Part shown: positions 55,631 to 64,000 of the stretch, in pieces
Position numbering within the stretch: the first letter of the stretch is position 1
How the letters are laid out: every line of letters begins with the position of its first letter
Assembly (NCBI GenBank): GCA_024349705.1
Contig: AP026065.1
Span: 62,001 to 126,000, forward strand
DNA from: Buchnera aphidicola (Ceratovacuna japonica)
GTDB lineage: Bacteria > Pseudomonadota > Gammaproteobacteria > Enterobacterales > Enterobacteriaceae
Reading direction: 5' to 3'
Length of the DNA: 64,000 nucleotides
Translations under genes and position numbers: made by a program
Notes under the pieces: model-generated
What the model was told of the DNA's origin: nothing
Seen by the model: only the letters and a program-made list of their open reading frames with translations
Databases searched by the model: none

Positions 55631-55657
55631 CACGGGTTCAGAAAAATCTGCCCCGTG
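55631..55657 (-). terminator. Hairpin between dnaK and dnaJ
   Basis: On the minus strand CACGGG and CCCGTG (complements of 55652-55657 and 55631-55636) enclose an inner CAGA/TCTG stem, followed by ATTTTTATAT. This is a textbook intrinsic terminator between the two operon genes; it may let only part of the transcripts reach dnaJ. Confidence 0.72.
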
Positions 55658-55706
55658 TAAACTTTTAGAAGTTTAAAAACAAAATATGTTTGTTAAATAT
55701 TTTTTT

Positions 55707-57620
55707 TTATTTTTTAGAATTTTTAACTTCTTCAAATTCAGCGTCTACTACTTTTTCTTCTTTTTTTTGTGGACTTTTTTCATCATTTTTTATATTTTGA
55801 TCTTGTCTATGATTATTTAACTGCATAATTTTATCAGATACACTCATTACTAATTTTATATTTTCTTCTATTTCTCTTTTATTATCTCCTTTTAATGATA
55901 AGTCTAATGCTTGCAAAGATTTTTCTATTTTTTCTTTATCTTCTTTAGTTATTTTTTTTGAATGTTCTAATAATTGTTTTTTAGTGCTATGAGAAATTTG
56001 ATCTCCATGATTTCTAACTATCATTAATTCTTCAAACTTTCTATCATTTTCAGAATTCTTTTCAGCATCATTAATCATTTTTTTAATTTCTTCTTCATTT
56101 AATCCAGATGATGCTTTAATAGTTATTTTTTGTTCTTTATTTGTATTTTTGTCTTTGGCGGAAACATGTAATATTCCATCTGCATCTATGTCAAATGTAA
56201 CTTCTATCTGAGGCATTCCTCTAGGAGCAGGTTGTATTCCATCCAAGTTGAACTGTCCTAATGATTTATTATGTAAAGCTCTCTTTCTTTCTCCTTGAAG
56301 AACATGTATTGTAACTGCTGACTGATTATCTTCTGCAGTAGAAAATATTTGACTATGTTTTGTAGGAACAGTAGTATTTTTATTTATTAAAGTTGTCATT
56401 ACTCCACCCATTGTTTCTATTCCTAATGACAATGGAGTTACATCAAGTAATAAAACATCTTTTACATCTCCTGATAATACTCCACCTTGTACAGCAGCAC
56501 CTACTGCTACAGCTTCATCTGGATTTATATCTTTTCTAGGATTTTTTCCAAAAAACTCTGCTACTGCTTTTTGTACCATAGGCATTCTAGTTTGACCACC
56601 TACTAATATTATATCATTAATATTAGATTTTGATATTTTTGCATCTTTTAAAGCAAGTTCTAGTGGGTGTATAGATCTTTTTATTAGATCTTCTACTAAT
56701 GATTCCAACTTAGATCTAGTTAATTTTATGTTAAGATGTTTAGGTCCAGATGAATCTGCTGTTATATAAGGTAAATTAATATTAGTTTGATTTATAGTAG
56801 AAAGCTCTATTTTAGACTTTTCTGCTGTTTCTTTTAATCTTTGCATAGCTAAAGAATCTTTTCTTAAATCTATTCCTTGTTCTTTTTTAAATTCTTCTAC
56901 TAAATAGTTTATTATTCTACTATCAAAATCTTCACCTCCTAGATGAGTATCACCATTTGTAGACAATACTTCAAATGTTTTTTCTTTATCTACTTCATCT
57001 ATCTCTATTATAGAAATGTCAAATGTTCCACCACCTAAATCATATACAGCTATAGTTCTATTTCCTTTATTTTTGTCTAGACCATATGCTAAAGCAGCAG
57101 CAGTAGGTTCATTTATTATTCTTTTTACTTCTAACCCTGCTATTTTACCAGCATCTTTAGTTGCTTGTCTTTGGGCATCATTAAAATATGCAGGAACAGT
57201 AATTACTGCTTCATTTATTTTTTCTCCAGTATATTCTTCAGCTGTTTTTTTCATTTTTTTTAATATTTCAGCTGAAATTTGAGGAGGAGCTATTTTTTTA
57301 TTTTTTATTTTTATCCATGCATCTCCATTTTCAGAATTTATTATCTCATAAGGCATAATTTTTATATCTTTTTGAACTTCTTTGTCTGTAAATTTTCTTC
57401 CTATTAATCTTTTTATAGCAAATAAAGTGTTTTTTGGATTAGTAATTGCTTGTCTTTTAGCTGGTTGGCCTACTAATACTTCATCTTCTTGAGTGTATGC
57501 TATTGTAGACGGAGTAGTTCTATCACCTTCAGAATTTTCTAATACTTTAGTTTTATTACCATCTATTATAGCTACACAAGAATTAGTAGTTCCTAAGTCT
57601 ATTCCTATAATTTTACTCAT
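55707..57620 (-). CDS. dnaK: Chaperone DnaK (Hsp70)
   Basis: 637 residues (E. coli 638), very well conserved, with richer codon use than its neighbours. ATPase domain: [71 protein letters not shown] and [15 protein letters not shown]; the linker [20 protein letters not shown]; substrate-binding domain with GIPPAPRG-like [19 protein letters not shown]; a helical lid, and a charged tail. AGAGA precedes the ATG. It is read from a sigma-32-type promoter at 57684-57712 and is divergent from nuoA. Confidence 0.98.
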   Translation of the reverse strand: MSKIIGIDLGTTNSCVAIIDGNKTKVLENSEGDRTTPSTIAYTQEDEVLVGQPAKRQAITNPKNTLFAIKRLIGRKFTDKEVQKDIKIMPYEIINSENGDAWIKIKNKKIAPPQISAEILKKMKKTAEEYTGEKINEAVITVPAYFNDAQRQATKDAGKIAGLEVKRIINEPTAAALAYGLDKNKGNRTIAVYDLGGGTFDISIIEIDEVDKEKTFEVLSTNGDTHLGGEDFDSRIINYLVEEFKKEQGIDLRKDSLAMQRLKETAEKSKIELSTINQTNINLPYITADSSGPKHLNIKLTRSKLESLVEDLIKRSIHPLELALKDAKISKSNINDIILVGGQTRMPMVQKAVAEFFGKNPRKDINPDEAVAVGAAVQGGVLSGDVKDVLLLDVTPLSLGIETMGGVMTTLINKNTTVPTKHSQIFSTAEDNQSAVTIHVLQGERKRALHNKSLGQFNLDGIQPAPRGMPQIEVTFDIDADGILHVSAKDKNTNKEQKITIKASSGLNEEEIKKMINDAEKNSENDRKFEELMIVRNHGDQISHSTKKQLLEHSKKITKEDKEKIEKSLQALDLSLKGDNKREIEENIKLVMSVSDKIMQLNNHRQDQNIKNDEKSPQKKEEKVVDAEFEEVKNSKK

Positions 57621-57683
57621 TTTTTTTTATCTCTTTTTTATTTTTAATTTATTTAAAATATAAAATGTTTTCTTATAATAATT

Positions 57684-57712
57684 ATCATGGGGTCTTTAAT
57701 ATAGCAATCAAG
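57684..57712 (-). promoter_or_regulatory. Sigma-32 (heat-shock) promoter of dnaK
   Basis: On the minus strand CTTGAT (complement of 57707-57712), 14 bases, CCCCATGAT (complement of 57684-57692). This matches the sigma-32 pattern CTTGAA-N11-16-CCCCATNT and, as I recall, the E. coli dnaK P1 boxes (CTTGAT and CCCCATTTA). CCCC is conspicuous in this A/T-rich region. It lies 64 bases before the dnaK start. Confidence 0.82.
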
Positions 57713-57832
57713 TATAAATATATTAAAAAAAATTATTTTATATATAATTGTATCAATATTATAAATAATTATTATATAATATTTTTACTATTTAATTTAT
57801 TAATAAAAATGTTTATTTAGTATTATAAAAAT

Positions 57833-58192
57833 ATGAAAGATTATTATTTTCTGATTTGTTTAGCTTCTTCTATAATATTTTGTTTAACAATATTGTTAAT
57901 AAGTCATTTTTTAGGTAACAGACTAAATTCAAAAAACAAAAATTTACCATTTGAATCAGGAATATATTCTTATGGAAGTGCTAATTCCAGTTTTTTTATA
58001 CAATTTTATTTAATAGTTTTATTTTTTGTAATTTTTGATACAGAATCTTTATATTTATATACTTGGTCTATTAGTATTAGAGAAACTTCTTGGTTAGGGT
58101 TTTTTGAATCTTTGCTTTTTATATTTACTTTATCTATTAGTTTTTTTTACATAATTAAATTAGATATATTTAATTTTAACAAAAAATATTAA
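57833..58192 (+). CDS. nuoA: NADH-quinone oxidoreductase subunit A
   Basis: 119 residues, shorter than E. coli NuoA (147) at both ends but with the core intact. Three membrane helices; [34 protein letters not shown] contains the quinone-side loop and the conserved FDxE. First gene of the nuo operon, encoding the proton-pumping NADH dehydrogenase in the inner membrane. Divergent from dnaK over about 210 bases. Confidence 0.94.
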   Translation: MKDYYFLICLASSIIFCLTILLISHFLGNRLNSKNKNLPFESGIYSYGSANSSFFIQFYLIVLFFVIFDTESLYLYTWSISIRETSWLGFFESLLFIFTLSISFFYIIKLDIFNFNKKY

Positions 58193-58232
58193 ATATTTTT
58201 ATTTTACATTAAATAATTTTAATAGGATAAAT

Positions 58233-58886
58233 ATGAAATATACATTTACAAAAATTGATAATAAAAATTTTAAAGAAAAAAATAAAAAGTTTTCTGAAAA
58301 AAATAATTTAAAAAATATATTTTTTGGAAATTTAAAGAAAATTTTTACTAATGTAGTAAATTGGGGAAGAAAAAATTCTATATGGCCTTATAATTTTGGA
58401 TTATCTTGTTGTTATGTAGAAATGGCTACTAGTTTTACTTCATTTCATGATATTTCTAGATTTGGTTCAGAAGTTATTAGAACATCTCCTAGACAATCTG
58501 ATCTAATGGTAATATCTGGAACTCCTTTTATAAAAATGGCTCCAATAATAAAATTGTTATATGATCAAATGTTAGAACCTAAATGGGTTATTTCTATGGG
58601 AGCATGTGCTAATTCTGGAGGTATGTATGATATATATTCAGTTGTTCAGGGAGTAGATAAAATAATACCAGTAGATGTATATATTCCAGGTTGTCCTCCT
58701 AGACCTGAAGCTTATATTCATGCTTTGAGATTGTTACAAAATTCTATATGTAAAGAAAAAAGACCTTTATCATGGATTATAGATGAAAAAAATAAATTTA
58801 ATAAACCTGATATGAAATCAGAAAAATTTTTAAGAAAGAAAAATAGAAAAATAAACATAAAATATAAAAATCAAGAAAAAATTTAA
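58233..58886 (+). CDS. nuoB: NADH-quinone oxidoreductase subunit B
   Basis: 217 residues (E. coli 220). It holds cluster N2, the last iron-sulfur centre before quinone: the paired cysteines in [13 protein letters not shown], then [12 protein letters not shown] and [27 protein letters not shown] also fits. AGGAT precedes the ATG. The last 40 residues are Lys-rich and variable. nuoCD follows by 16 bases. Confidence 0.97.
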   Translation: MKYTFTKIDNKNFKEKNKKFSEKNNLKNIFFGNLKKIFTNVVNWGRKNSIWPYNFGLSCCYVEMATSFTSFHDISRFGSEVIRTSPRQSDLMVISGTPFIKMAPIIKLLYDQMLEPKWVISMGACANSGGMYDIYSVVQGVDKIIPVDVYIPGCPPRPEAYIHALRLLQNSICKEKRPLSWIIDEKNKFNKPDMKSEKFLRKKNRKINIKYKNQEKI

Positions 58887-58902
58887 GAAATTTAAGAAAA
58901 AG

Positions 58903-60693
58903 ATGAAAAAAAAAATAGAAAATTTAAAAAAAAATAATAAATGTATTTTTTATGATTATAATACTATAAAAAAAGTAATTAAAACTTTTGATAATAATGT
59001 ACTTTATATACAAAACACTAAAATTGGATGTGATGTAATATGGATTAATAAAAATATATTAAAAGATATTTTATTGTTTTTAAAAAATATTAAAAAACCA
59101 TATATTTTTTTATATGATCTTCATGGTGTTGATGAAAGAACTAGAAATAATAAAAAAAATCTTCCAAAATCAGAATTTTCAGTGTTTTATCATATTATGT
59201 CTATAGAGAGAAATAAAGATATTTTAATTAAGGTTCCTCTAAGAATAAATGATATGAAAGTAAATAGCATTACTGATATATTTAAAAATGCAAATTGGTA
59301 TGAATGTGAAACTTGGGAAATGTTTGGAATAAAATTTTTAGGTCATCCATTTTTAAGAAGAATAATAATGCCTAAAAATTGGATTGGATATCCTTTAAGA
59401 AAAGATTATTTAGCTAGAGCTACAGAAAGAGAAGAATATAATTTAACAGAAGATTTAGAAAATTTAGAAATGGAATCTTTAAGGTTTGATCCAAAAGAAT
59501 GGGGCATTAATATTAGTAGTAAAAATTCTAATTTTATGTTTTTAAATGTGGGACCTAACCATCCGTCAGTTCATGGTGTTTTTAGAGTTATACTTCAATT
59601 ACATGGTGAAAAAATAATAAATTGTGTTCCAGAAATAGGATTTCACCATAGAGGCGCTGAAAAAATGGCAGAGCGTCAATCTTGGCATAATTATATACCA
59701 TATACTGATAGAATAGAATATTTAGGAGGTTGTATAAATGAAATGCCTTATATTTTATCTATAGAAAAATTAGCTAACATAGTCGTTTCTGATAGAGTTA
59801 AAGTTATAAGAGTAATGCTATCGGAATTGTTTAGAATAAATAGTCATTTATTATATATAGCTACTTTTATACAAGATTTAGGAGCTATGACTCCAATTTT
59901 TTTAATGTTTACTGATCGTCAGAAAATTTATGATGTTATAGAATCTATTACTGGATTTAGAATGCATCCTGCATGGTTTAGAATAGGAGGGCTAGCTCAT
60001 GATTTACCAAAAGGTTGGAACAAATTATTAAAAAGTTGTTTAAGTTGGATTAGATCTAGAATAAATAAATATTATTATACTTCTTTAAGTAACAGTATAT
60101 TTATAAGTAGATCTAAAAATATAGCTATATATGATAAAGACTCTGCTTTATCATGGGGCGTTACAGGTGCAGGTCTAAGAGCTACTGGAATAAACTTTGA
60201 TGTAAGAAAGTCTAGACCTTATTCAGGATATGAAAACTTTGATTTCAAAATACCTCTAGGAGAAGATAAAAGTGATTGTTATACTAGGGTAATGTTAAAG
60301 TTTGAAGAAATTTTTCAAAGTTTACATATTTTAGAGCAATGCATGAATAATATGCCGGAAGGACCATTCAAATCAGAACATCCATTAACTACTCCTCCTC
60401 CAAAAGAATTAGTATTAAATGATATTGAAAATATGATATCTCATTTTTTACAAGTTTCATGGGGAACTATTATTCCAGCAAATGAATCTTTTCAAATGGT
60501 AGAAGGTACTAAAGGAATAAATAGTTATTATATAATTAGTGATGGTCAAAACATGAGTTACAGAACAAGAATAAGAACTCCTAGTTTTCCTCATATACAA
60601 CAAATTCCTTCAGTAATAAATGGGCACAGTATTTCAGATTTAATTTCATATTTAGGTAGTATAGATTTTGTAATGTCAGATGTAGATAGATAA
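58903..60693 (+). CDS. nuoC: NADH-quinone oxidoreductase fused subunit C/D
   Basis: 596 residues, the fused NuoCD form of gammaproteobacteria. NuoC part (1-185) has [25 protein letters not shown]; the NuoD part has [72 protein letters not shown] and C-terminal [15 protein letters not shown]...[11 protein letters not shown]. It links the peripheral arm to the membrane arm near quinone. Gene could also be called nuoCD. Confidence 0.97.
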   Translation: MKKKIENLKKNNKCIFYDYNTIKKVIKTFDNNVLYIQNTKIGCDVIWINKNILKDILLFLKNIKKPYIFLYDLHGVDERTRNNKKNLPKSEFSVFYHIMSIERNKDILIKVPLRINDMKVNSITDIFKNANWYECETWEMFGIKFLGHPFLRRIIMPKNWIGYPLRKDYLARATEREEYNLTEDLENLEMESLRFDPKEWGINISSKNSNFMFLNVGPNHPSVHGVFRVILQLHGEKIINCVPEIGFHHRGAEKMAERQSWHNYIPYTDRIEYLGGCINEMPYILSIEKLANIVVSDRVKVIRVMLSELFRINSHLLYIATFIQDLGAMTPIFLMFTDRQKIYDVIESITGFRMHPAWFRIGGLAHDLPKGWNKLLKSCLSWIRSRINKYYYTSLSNSIFISRSKNIAIYDKDSALSWGVTGAGLRATGINFDVRKSRPYSGYENFDFKIPLGEDKSDCYTRVMLKFEEIFQSLHILEQCMNNMPEGPFKSEHPLTTPPPKELVLNDIENMISHFLQVSWGTIIPANESFQMVEGTKGINSYYIISDGQNMSYRTRIRTPSFPHIQQIPSVINGHSISDLISYLGSIDFVMSDVDR

Positions 60694-60740
60694 TTAATTA
60701 TTTTAAAATTTTAATATATTTTAATAAAAATGTGAAAATT

Positions 60741-61205
60741 ATGCTAAATAAAGTAGAAAAAAAATTTGTTATAGAAGAATTAAAAAAATATAAGAATCCT
60801 GAAGCTTCTGTTGTAGAATCTTTAAAATTTGTTCAAAAAAGATTGAGATGGATATCTTTAGATGTTATGAATGAAATTTCAAGAATTATTTCTGTACCTG
60901 TATCAAAAATAGAAAGTATAGCTACTTTTTATAATCACATATTTAGAAAACCAGTAGGAAAAAATATAGTAAAATATTGCGATGGAGTAGTTTGTTATAT
61001 AAATGGATATAAAAAAATAAAAAATGTAATTTCTAAACATTTAAAAATTAAACCTGGACAAACTACTAAAGATAATAAGTTTACTTTAATACCAATTTGT
61101 TGTCTAGGTAATTGTAATAATAGCCCTACTATAATGATAAATGAAAATTTATTTTCTAATGTAAACATTACATCTTCTATAGACATTTTGGAGAGAATAA
61201 AATGA
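60741..61205 (+). CDS. nuoE: NADH-quinone oxidoreductase subunit E
   Basis: 154 residues from ATG 60741 (E. coli 166). Thioredoxin-like [2Fe-2S] subunit with the four cysteines in [14 protein letters not shown] and [15 protein letters not shown], plus [19 protein letters not shown] at 60732 could add three residues; I prefer the ATG, though neither has a strong ribosome site. Its stop overlaps the nuoF start by ATGA. Confidence 0.94.
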   Translation: MLNKVEKKFVIEELKKYKNPEASVVESLKFVQKRLRWISLDVMNEISRIISVPVSKIESIATFYNHIFRKPVGKNIVKYCDGVVCYINGYKKIKNVISKHLKIKPGQTTKDNKFTLIPICCLGNCNNSPTIMINENLFSNVNITSSIDILERIK

Positions 61206-62545
61206 ATAATTACTTTCATAAAAATGAAGAAACTCATCCTCTTACATGGAGAATAAATAATTATAAAGAGTCTGTTTCTATTGGCGAATATGAAAATAAA
61301 AGAGGTTATTTAGCGTTAAAATTTGCTCTTAAAAATCTTTCTCCAAATGAAGTTATTTCTATTGTAAAAGATTCCAAATTAAAAGGAAGAGGAGGGGGAG
61401 GTTTTTTAACAGGAGAAAAATGGAATTTAATTCCTAAAAAAAAAAATAGTTGTGAAGATATATATTTGTTATGCAATGCTGATGAAATGGAGCCTGGTAC
61501 ATATAAAGATAGATTTTTAATGGAAAGATTACCTCATTTGTTATTAGAAGGTATAATATTAAGTGCATATGCTATTCAAGCATCTTTTAGTTATATATTT
61601 CTAAGAGAAGAATATTATTTGTCAAAAACTTTACTAGAAAAATCTATATTAGAAGCAAAAAAAAAAAAATATATAGGAAAAAATATATTAAATAGTGGAT
61701 TTAATTTAGAAATTTTTATACATACTGGAGCTGGAAGATATATATGTGGAGAAGAAACAGCATTAATAAATTCTTTAGAAGGGAAAAGACCTAATCCTAG
61801 AACTAAACCTCCATTTCCATCACAATCAGGATTGTGGAATAAACCTACTTGTGTAAACAATGTAGAAACTTTATCTAATATTCCAGCAATAATACTTAAT
61901 GGATCTAAATGGTACAAAAATATTTCAAAGAATGATGATACAGGAACTAAATTAATGGGCTTTTCGGGAAAAGTTAAAAAACCTGGTATTTGGGAACTTC
62001 CTTTTGGAATAAAAGCTAGAGAAATATTAGAAGATTATGCCGGAGGAATGAAAGATGGTTACTATTTAAAAGCTTGGCTTCCTGGAGGATCTGGAACTGG
62101 AATTCTTACTGAATCTTATCTGGATATATCAATGGATTTTAAAAGCGTTTATTTAGCAGGAAGTAGGTTAGGAACTGGAATTTCTATAGCTATAGATAAT
62201 GAAATTAACATAGTTTCTTTATTATTTAATATAGAAACTTTTTTTGCTAGAGAGTCATGTGGCTGGTGTACCCCGTGTAGAGAAGGATTGCCTTGGTCAT
62301 TAAAAATACTACAAGATTTGAAAAATAAAATTGGAAAACCTGGTGATATTGAAATGTTAGAAAAAATATGTAAAAATTTAGATGTAGGAAAAACTTTTTG
62401 TGCTTTTGCTCCTGGAGCTGTAAGCCCTTTATATAATGCTATTAAATACTTTAGAGAAGAGTTTGAGAATGGAATAGATTTTAACGGGCCTAACATAAAA
62501 AACAAAATTTTTGGAATTCAATCAAATAATTTAAATAGTATATAA
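61202..62545 (+). CDS. nuoF: NADH-quinone oxidoreductase subunit F
   Basis: 447 residues (E. coli 445). The NADH- and FMN-binding subunit: [68 protein letters not shown] and the N3 cluster in [13 protein letters not shown] with a later cysteine in [17 protein letters not shown] precedes the ATG, which overlaps nuoE. A run of 13 A at 61657-61669 encodes lysines. It depends on FMN, whose synthesis gene ribF is missing from its ancestral locus. Confidence 0.97.
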   Translation: MNNYFHKNEETHPLTWRINNYKESVSIGEYENKRGYLALKFALKNLSPNEVISIVKDSKLKGRGGGGFLTGEKWNLIPKKKNSCEDIYLLCNADEMEPGTYKDRFLMERLPHLLLEGIILSAYAIQASFSYIFLREEYYLSKTLLEKSILEAKKKKYIGKNILNSGFNLEIFIHTGAGRYICGEETALINSLEGKRPNPRTKPPFPSQSGLWNKPTCVNNVETLSNIPAIILNGSKWYKNISKNDDTGTKLMGFSGKVKKPGIWELPFGIKAREILEDYAGGMKDGYYLKAWLPGGSGTGILTESYLDISMDFKSVYLAGSRLGTGISIAIDNEINIVSLLFNIETFFARESCGWCTPCREGLPWSLKILQDLKNKIGKPGDIEMLEKICKNLDVGKTFCAFAPGAVSPLYNAIKYFREEFENGIDFNGPNIKNKIFGIQSNNLNSI

Positions 62546-62581
62546 ATTTAATTTTAGTAATTTTTTTGGATATAAAATATT

Positions 62582-64000
62582 ATGGTCACAATGTTAATAG
62601 ATGAAAAAAGATATAAAATAGATTTATCAAAAAATGTATTACAAAATTGTCTTGAAAATAATGTTAATATTCCATATTTTTGCTGGCATCCTTCTTTAGG
62701 AAGCGTTGGTTCTTGTAGGCAGTGTGCTATAAGTCATAAATTTGTAGATATAAATGGAATTGTTAAGACTAGAATAGTTATGTCATGTATGTTAAATCCT
62801 GAAAAAGACATGAAAATTTATGTTAATGATAATGAATCTTATAAATTTAGAAAAAGTATATTAGAATTATTAATGTTACATCATCCTCATGATTGTCCTA
62901 TATGTCCAGAGGGTGGAAGTTGTCATTTACAAGACGTAACAATGATGTCGGGTCATCATACAAGAAAATATAGATATTCTAAAAGAACATACAAAAATCA
63001 ATATTTAGGAAAGTTCATATCTCATGAAATGAATAGATGTATTTCGTGTTATAGATGTGTTAGATTTTATAAGGATTATGCAGATGGAAAAGATTTTGAT
63101 GTATATGGTTTGTCAAATAGTCTTTATTTTGGAAGAGTAGAAGATGGAAATTTAGAAAGTGAACATTCTGGTAACTTAATAGAAATTTGCCCTACAGGAG
63201 TTTTTACTGATAAACTTCACAATAAGAATTATAGTAGAAAAATTGATATGAACCATACTCCTAGTGTATGTAATTTCTGTAGCGTAGGATGTAATATTAT
63301 TATTAGTGAAAGGTTAGGAATTTTTAGAAAAGTGGAAAATAGATATCATGGCAATATAAATGGTCATTTTATTTGTGATTTAGGTAGATTTGGAAATCAC
63401 TTTATTAACGACAAAAAAATTCCATTGTATCCAATTTTATTAAAGAAAAATAAAAAATTTAAATTGAATAAAAAAGAAGCTATTAACGAAGCTAAAAAGA
63501 TTTTAAGTAAATCAAAAAAGATATTAGGTATAGGTTCTTATAGATCTAGCATAGAAAATAATTTTTCTTTGTTAAATTTTGTAGGTAAAAAAAATTTTTC
63601 TAATGGTATGATTAAGACAGAAAGTAAGTGTAATAATATTATAACAAATTTTTTAAAAAAAAATTGTAGTAATGTTCCTACTCTTAAAGAAGTAGAAAAT
63701 TATGATTCTATAATAATTATAGGTCAAGATATTACTATTACAGCTCCAAGAATGTCTTTATCAGTAAGACAATCTGTAAAAAATATAGTTAATAAAAAAA
63801 AAATTAATTTTAAAAAAATATGTAGTTCTTTAAATATTTCTTATAAAAATAAAATTTTTAGTAAAAATAACAGTTCTATTTTTGTATTGAGTAATGATTC
63901 AACTAAATTAGAAGATATTTCTAAAATAAATTATTATAGTGATTATGTTGGTCAAACTAAATTTTTATTTTTTTTAGAGAAGACTATTAGTAAAAAAAAA
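62582..64000 (+). CDS. nuoG: NADH-quinone oxidoreductase subunit G (3' partial)
   Basis: 473 codons from ATG 62582 with no stop before the window ends; E. coli NuoG has about 908. The cluster-binding motifs are all present: Cys34, Cys45, Cys48 and Cys69 (N1b; PYFCWHPSLGSVGSCRQC), HHPHDCPICPEGGSCHLQD (N5), CISCYRCVRF with EICPTGV (N4), and CNFCSVGCN with FICDLGRFG, the extra N7 cluster found in the E. coli-type protein. After about residue 285 the molybdopterin-oxidoreductase-like part is strongly diverged. TTGGA lies before the start. Confidence 0.95.
   Translation, partial: MVTMLIDEKRYKIDLSKNVLQNCLENNVNIPYFCWHPSLGSVGSCRQCAISHKFVDINGIVKTRIVMSCMLNPEKDMKIYVNDNESYKFRKSILELLMLHHPHDCPICPEGGSCHLQDVTMMSGHHTRKYRYSKRTYKNQYLGKFISHEMNRCISCYRCVRFYKDYADGKDFDVYGLSNSLYFGRVEDGNLESEHSGNLIEICPTGVFTDKLHNKNYSRKIDMNHTPSVCNFCSVGCNIIISERLGIFRKVENRYHGNINGHFICDLGRFGNHFINDKKIPLYPILLKKNKKFKLNKKEAINEAKKILSKSKKILGIGSYRSSIENNFSLLNFVGKKNFSNGMIKTESKCNNIITNFLKKNCSNVPTLKEVENYDSIIIIGQDITITAPRMSLSVRQSVKNIVNKKKINFKKICSSLNISYKNKIFSKNNSSIFVLSNDSTKLEDISKINYYSDYVGQTKFLFFLEKTISKKK

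Noticed and set aside
57016..57282. 88-codon frame antisense to dnaK
   Set aside because: Mirror of highly conserved DnaK codons; no independent support.
1..64000. Mobile elements, CRISPR arrays, prophage, plasmid or replication origin
   Set aside because: No transposase, integrase, repeat array, or DnaA-box cluster with dnaA/gidA-type neighbours was seen.

Overview
The window is a piece of the chromosome of a highly reduced, extremely A+T-rich gammaproteobacterial endosymbiont, almost certainly a Buchnera aphidicola strain (obligate aphid symbiont). The basis is the gene content (complete his operon, lysine/DAP, chorismate and carbamoyl-phosphate genes for essential amino acids, flagellar export genes without visible regulators, full-length nuo genes), the gene order (talA-tktA-dapE-dapA-aroC-smrB-hisGDCBHAFI-gnd-metG-tilS, thrS-infC-rpmI-rplT-pheST, glyQS-nfo-rplY-rsmA-apaH-carBA-dapB-ileS-rpsT-dnaJK-nuo), the A/T-only third codon positions and the lysine/asparagine/isoleucine-rich proteins. 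The host aphid cannot be read from the sequence. Several genes are absent from positions where E. coli or other Buchnera carry them (fliO, dcd, ihfA, ispH, lspA, ribF), which points to one of the smaller Buchnera genomes.

Layout. 1-2742: flagellar switch and export genes fliM-fliN (fused in frame), fliP, fliQ, fliR. 2860-5439 (minus strand): rpmG, rpmB, ppa, the RNase P RNA gene rnpB, rsmI. 5583-11111 (plus): fabB, talA, tktA, dapE. 11220-13343 (minus): dapA, aroC. 13523-24582 (plus): smrB, the eight-gene his operon, gnd, metG. 24590-26008 (minus): tilS and tRNA-Val(GAC). 26218-29773: priA, tyrS; then sufA (minus) and ydiK, aroH (plus). 33047-39476 (plus): translation block thrS-infC-rpmI-rplT-pheS-pheT. 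39552-42410 (minus): glyS, glyQ. 42500-45668 (plus): nfo, rplY, rsmA, apaH. 45753-53836 (minus): carB, carA, dapB, ileS. Then rpsT (plus), dnaJ and dnaK (minus, behind a recognisable sigma-32 promoter), and the divergent nuoABCDEFG operon, cut in nuoG by the window end.

How it fits together. The metabolic genes supply histidine, lysine/DAP, chorismate-derived amino acids and carbamoyl phosphate, with transketolase, transaldolase and Gnd supplying pentose and erythrose phosphates. The rest is a minimal translation set (six aminoacyl-tRNA synthetases, five ribosomal proteins, IF3, RNase P, TilS, RsmA, RsmI), chaperones and Complex I. There are no mobile elements, CRISPR arrays or phage genes.

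The most interesting signals are erosion of specific active sites inside genes that stay open. ThrRS has lost its N1 domain and all four editing-site residues; PheRS beta has lost most of its editing motifs while IleRS keeps its own; PriA keeps all eight zinc-ligand cysteines but has lost the helicase motifs; and fliM and fliN are fused. Preserved regulatory fossils include an AUU start codon for infC, a sigma-32 dnaK promoter, and hairpin terminators at the convergent gene junctions that have room for one.
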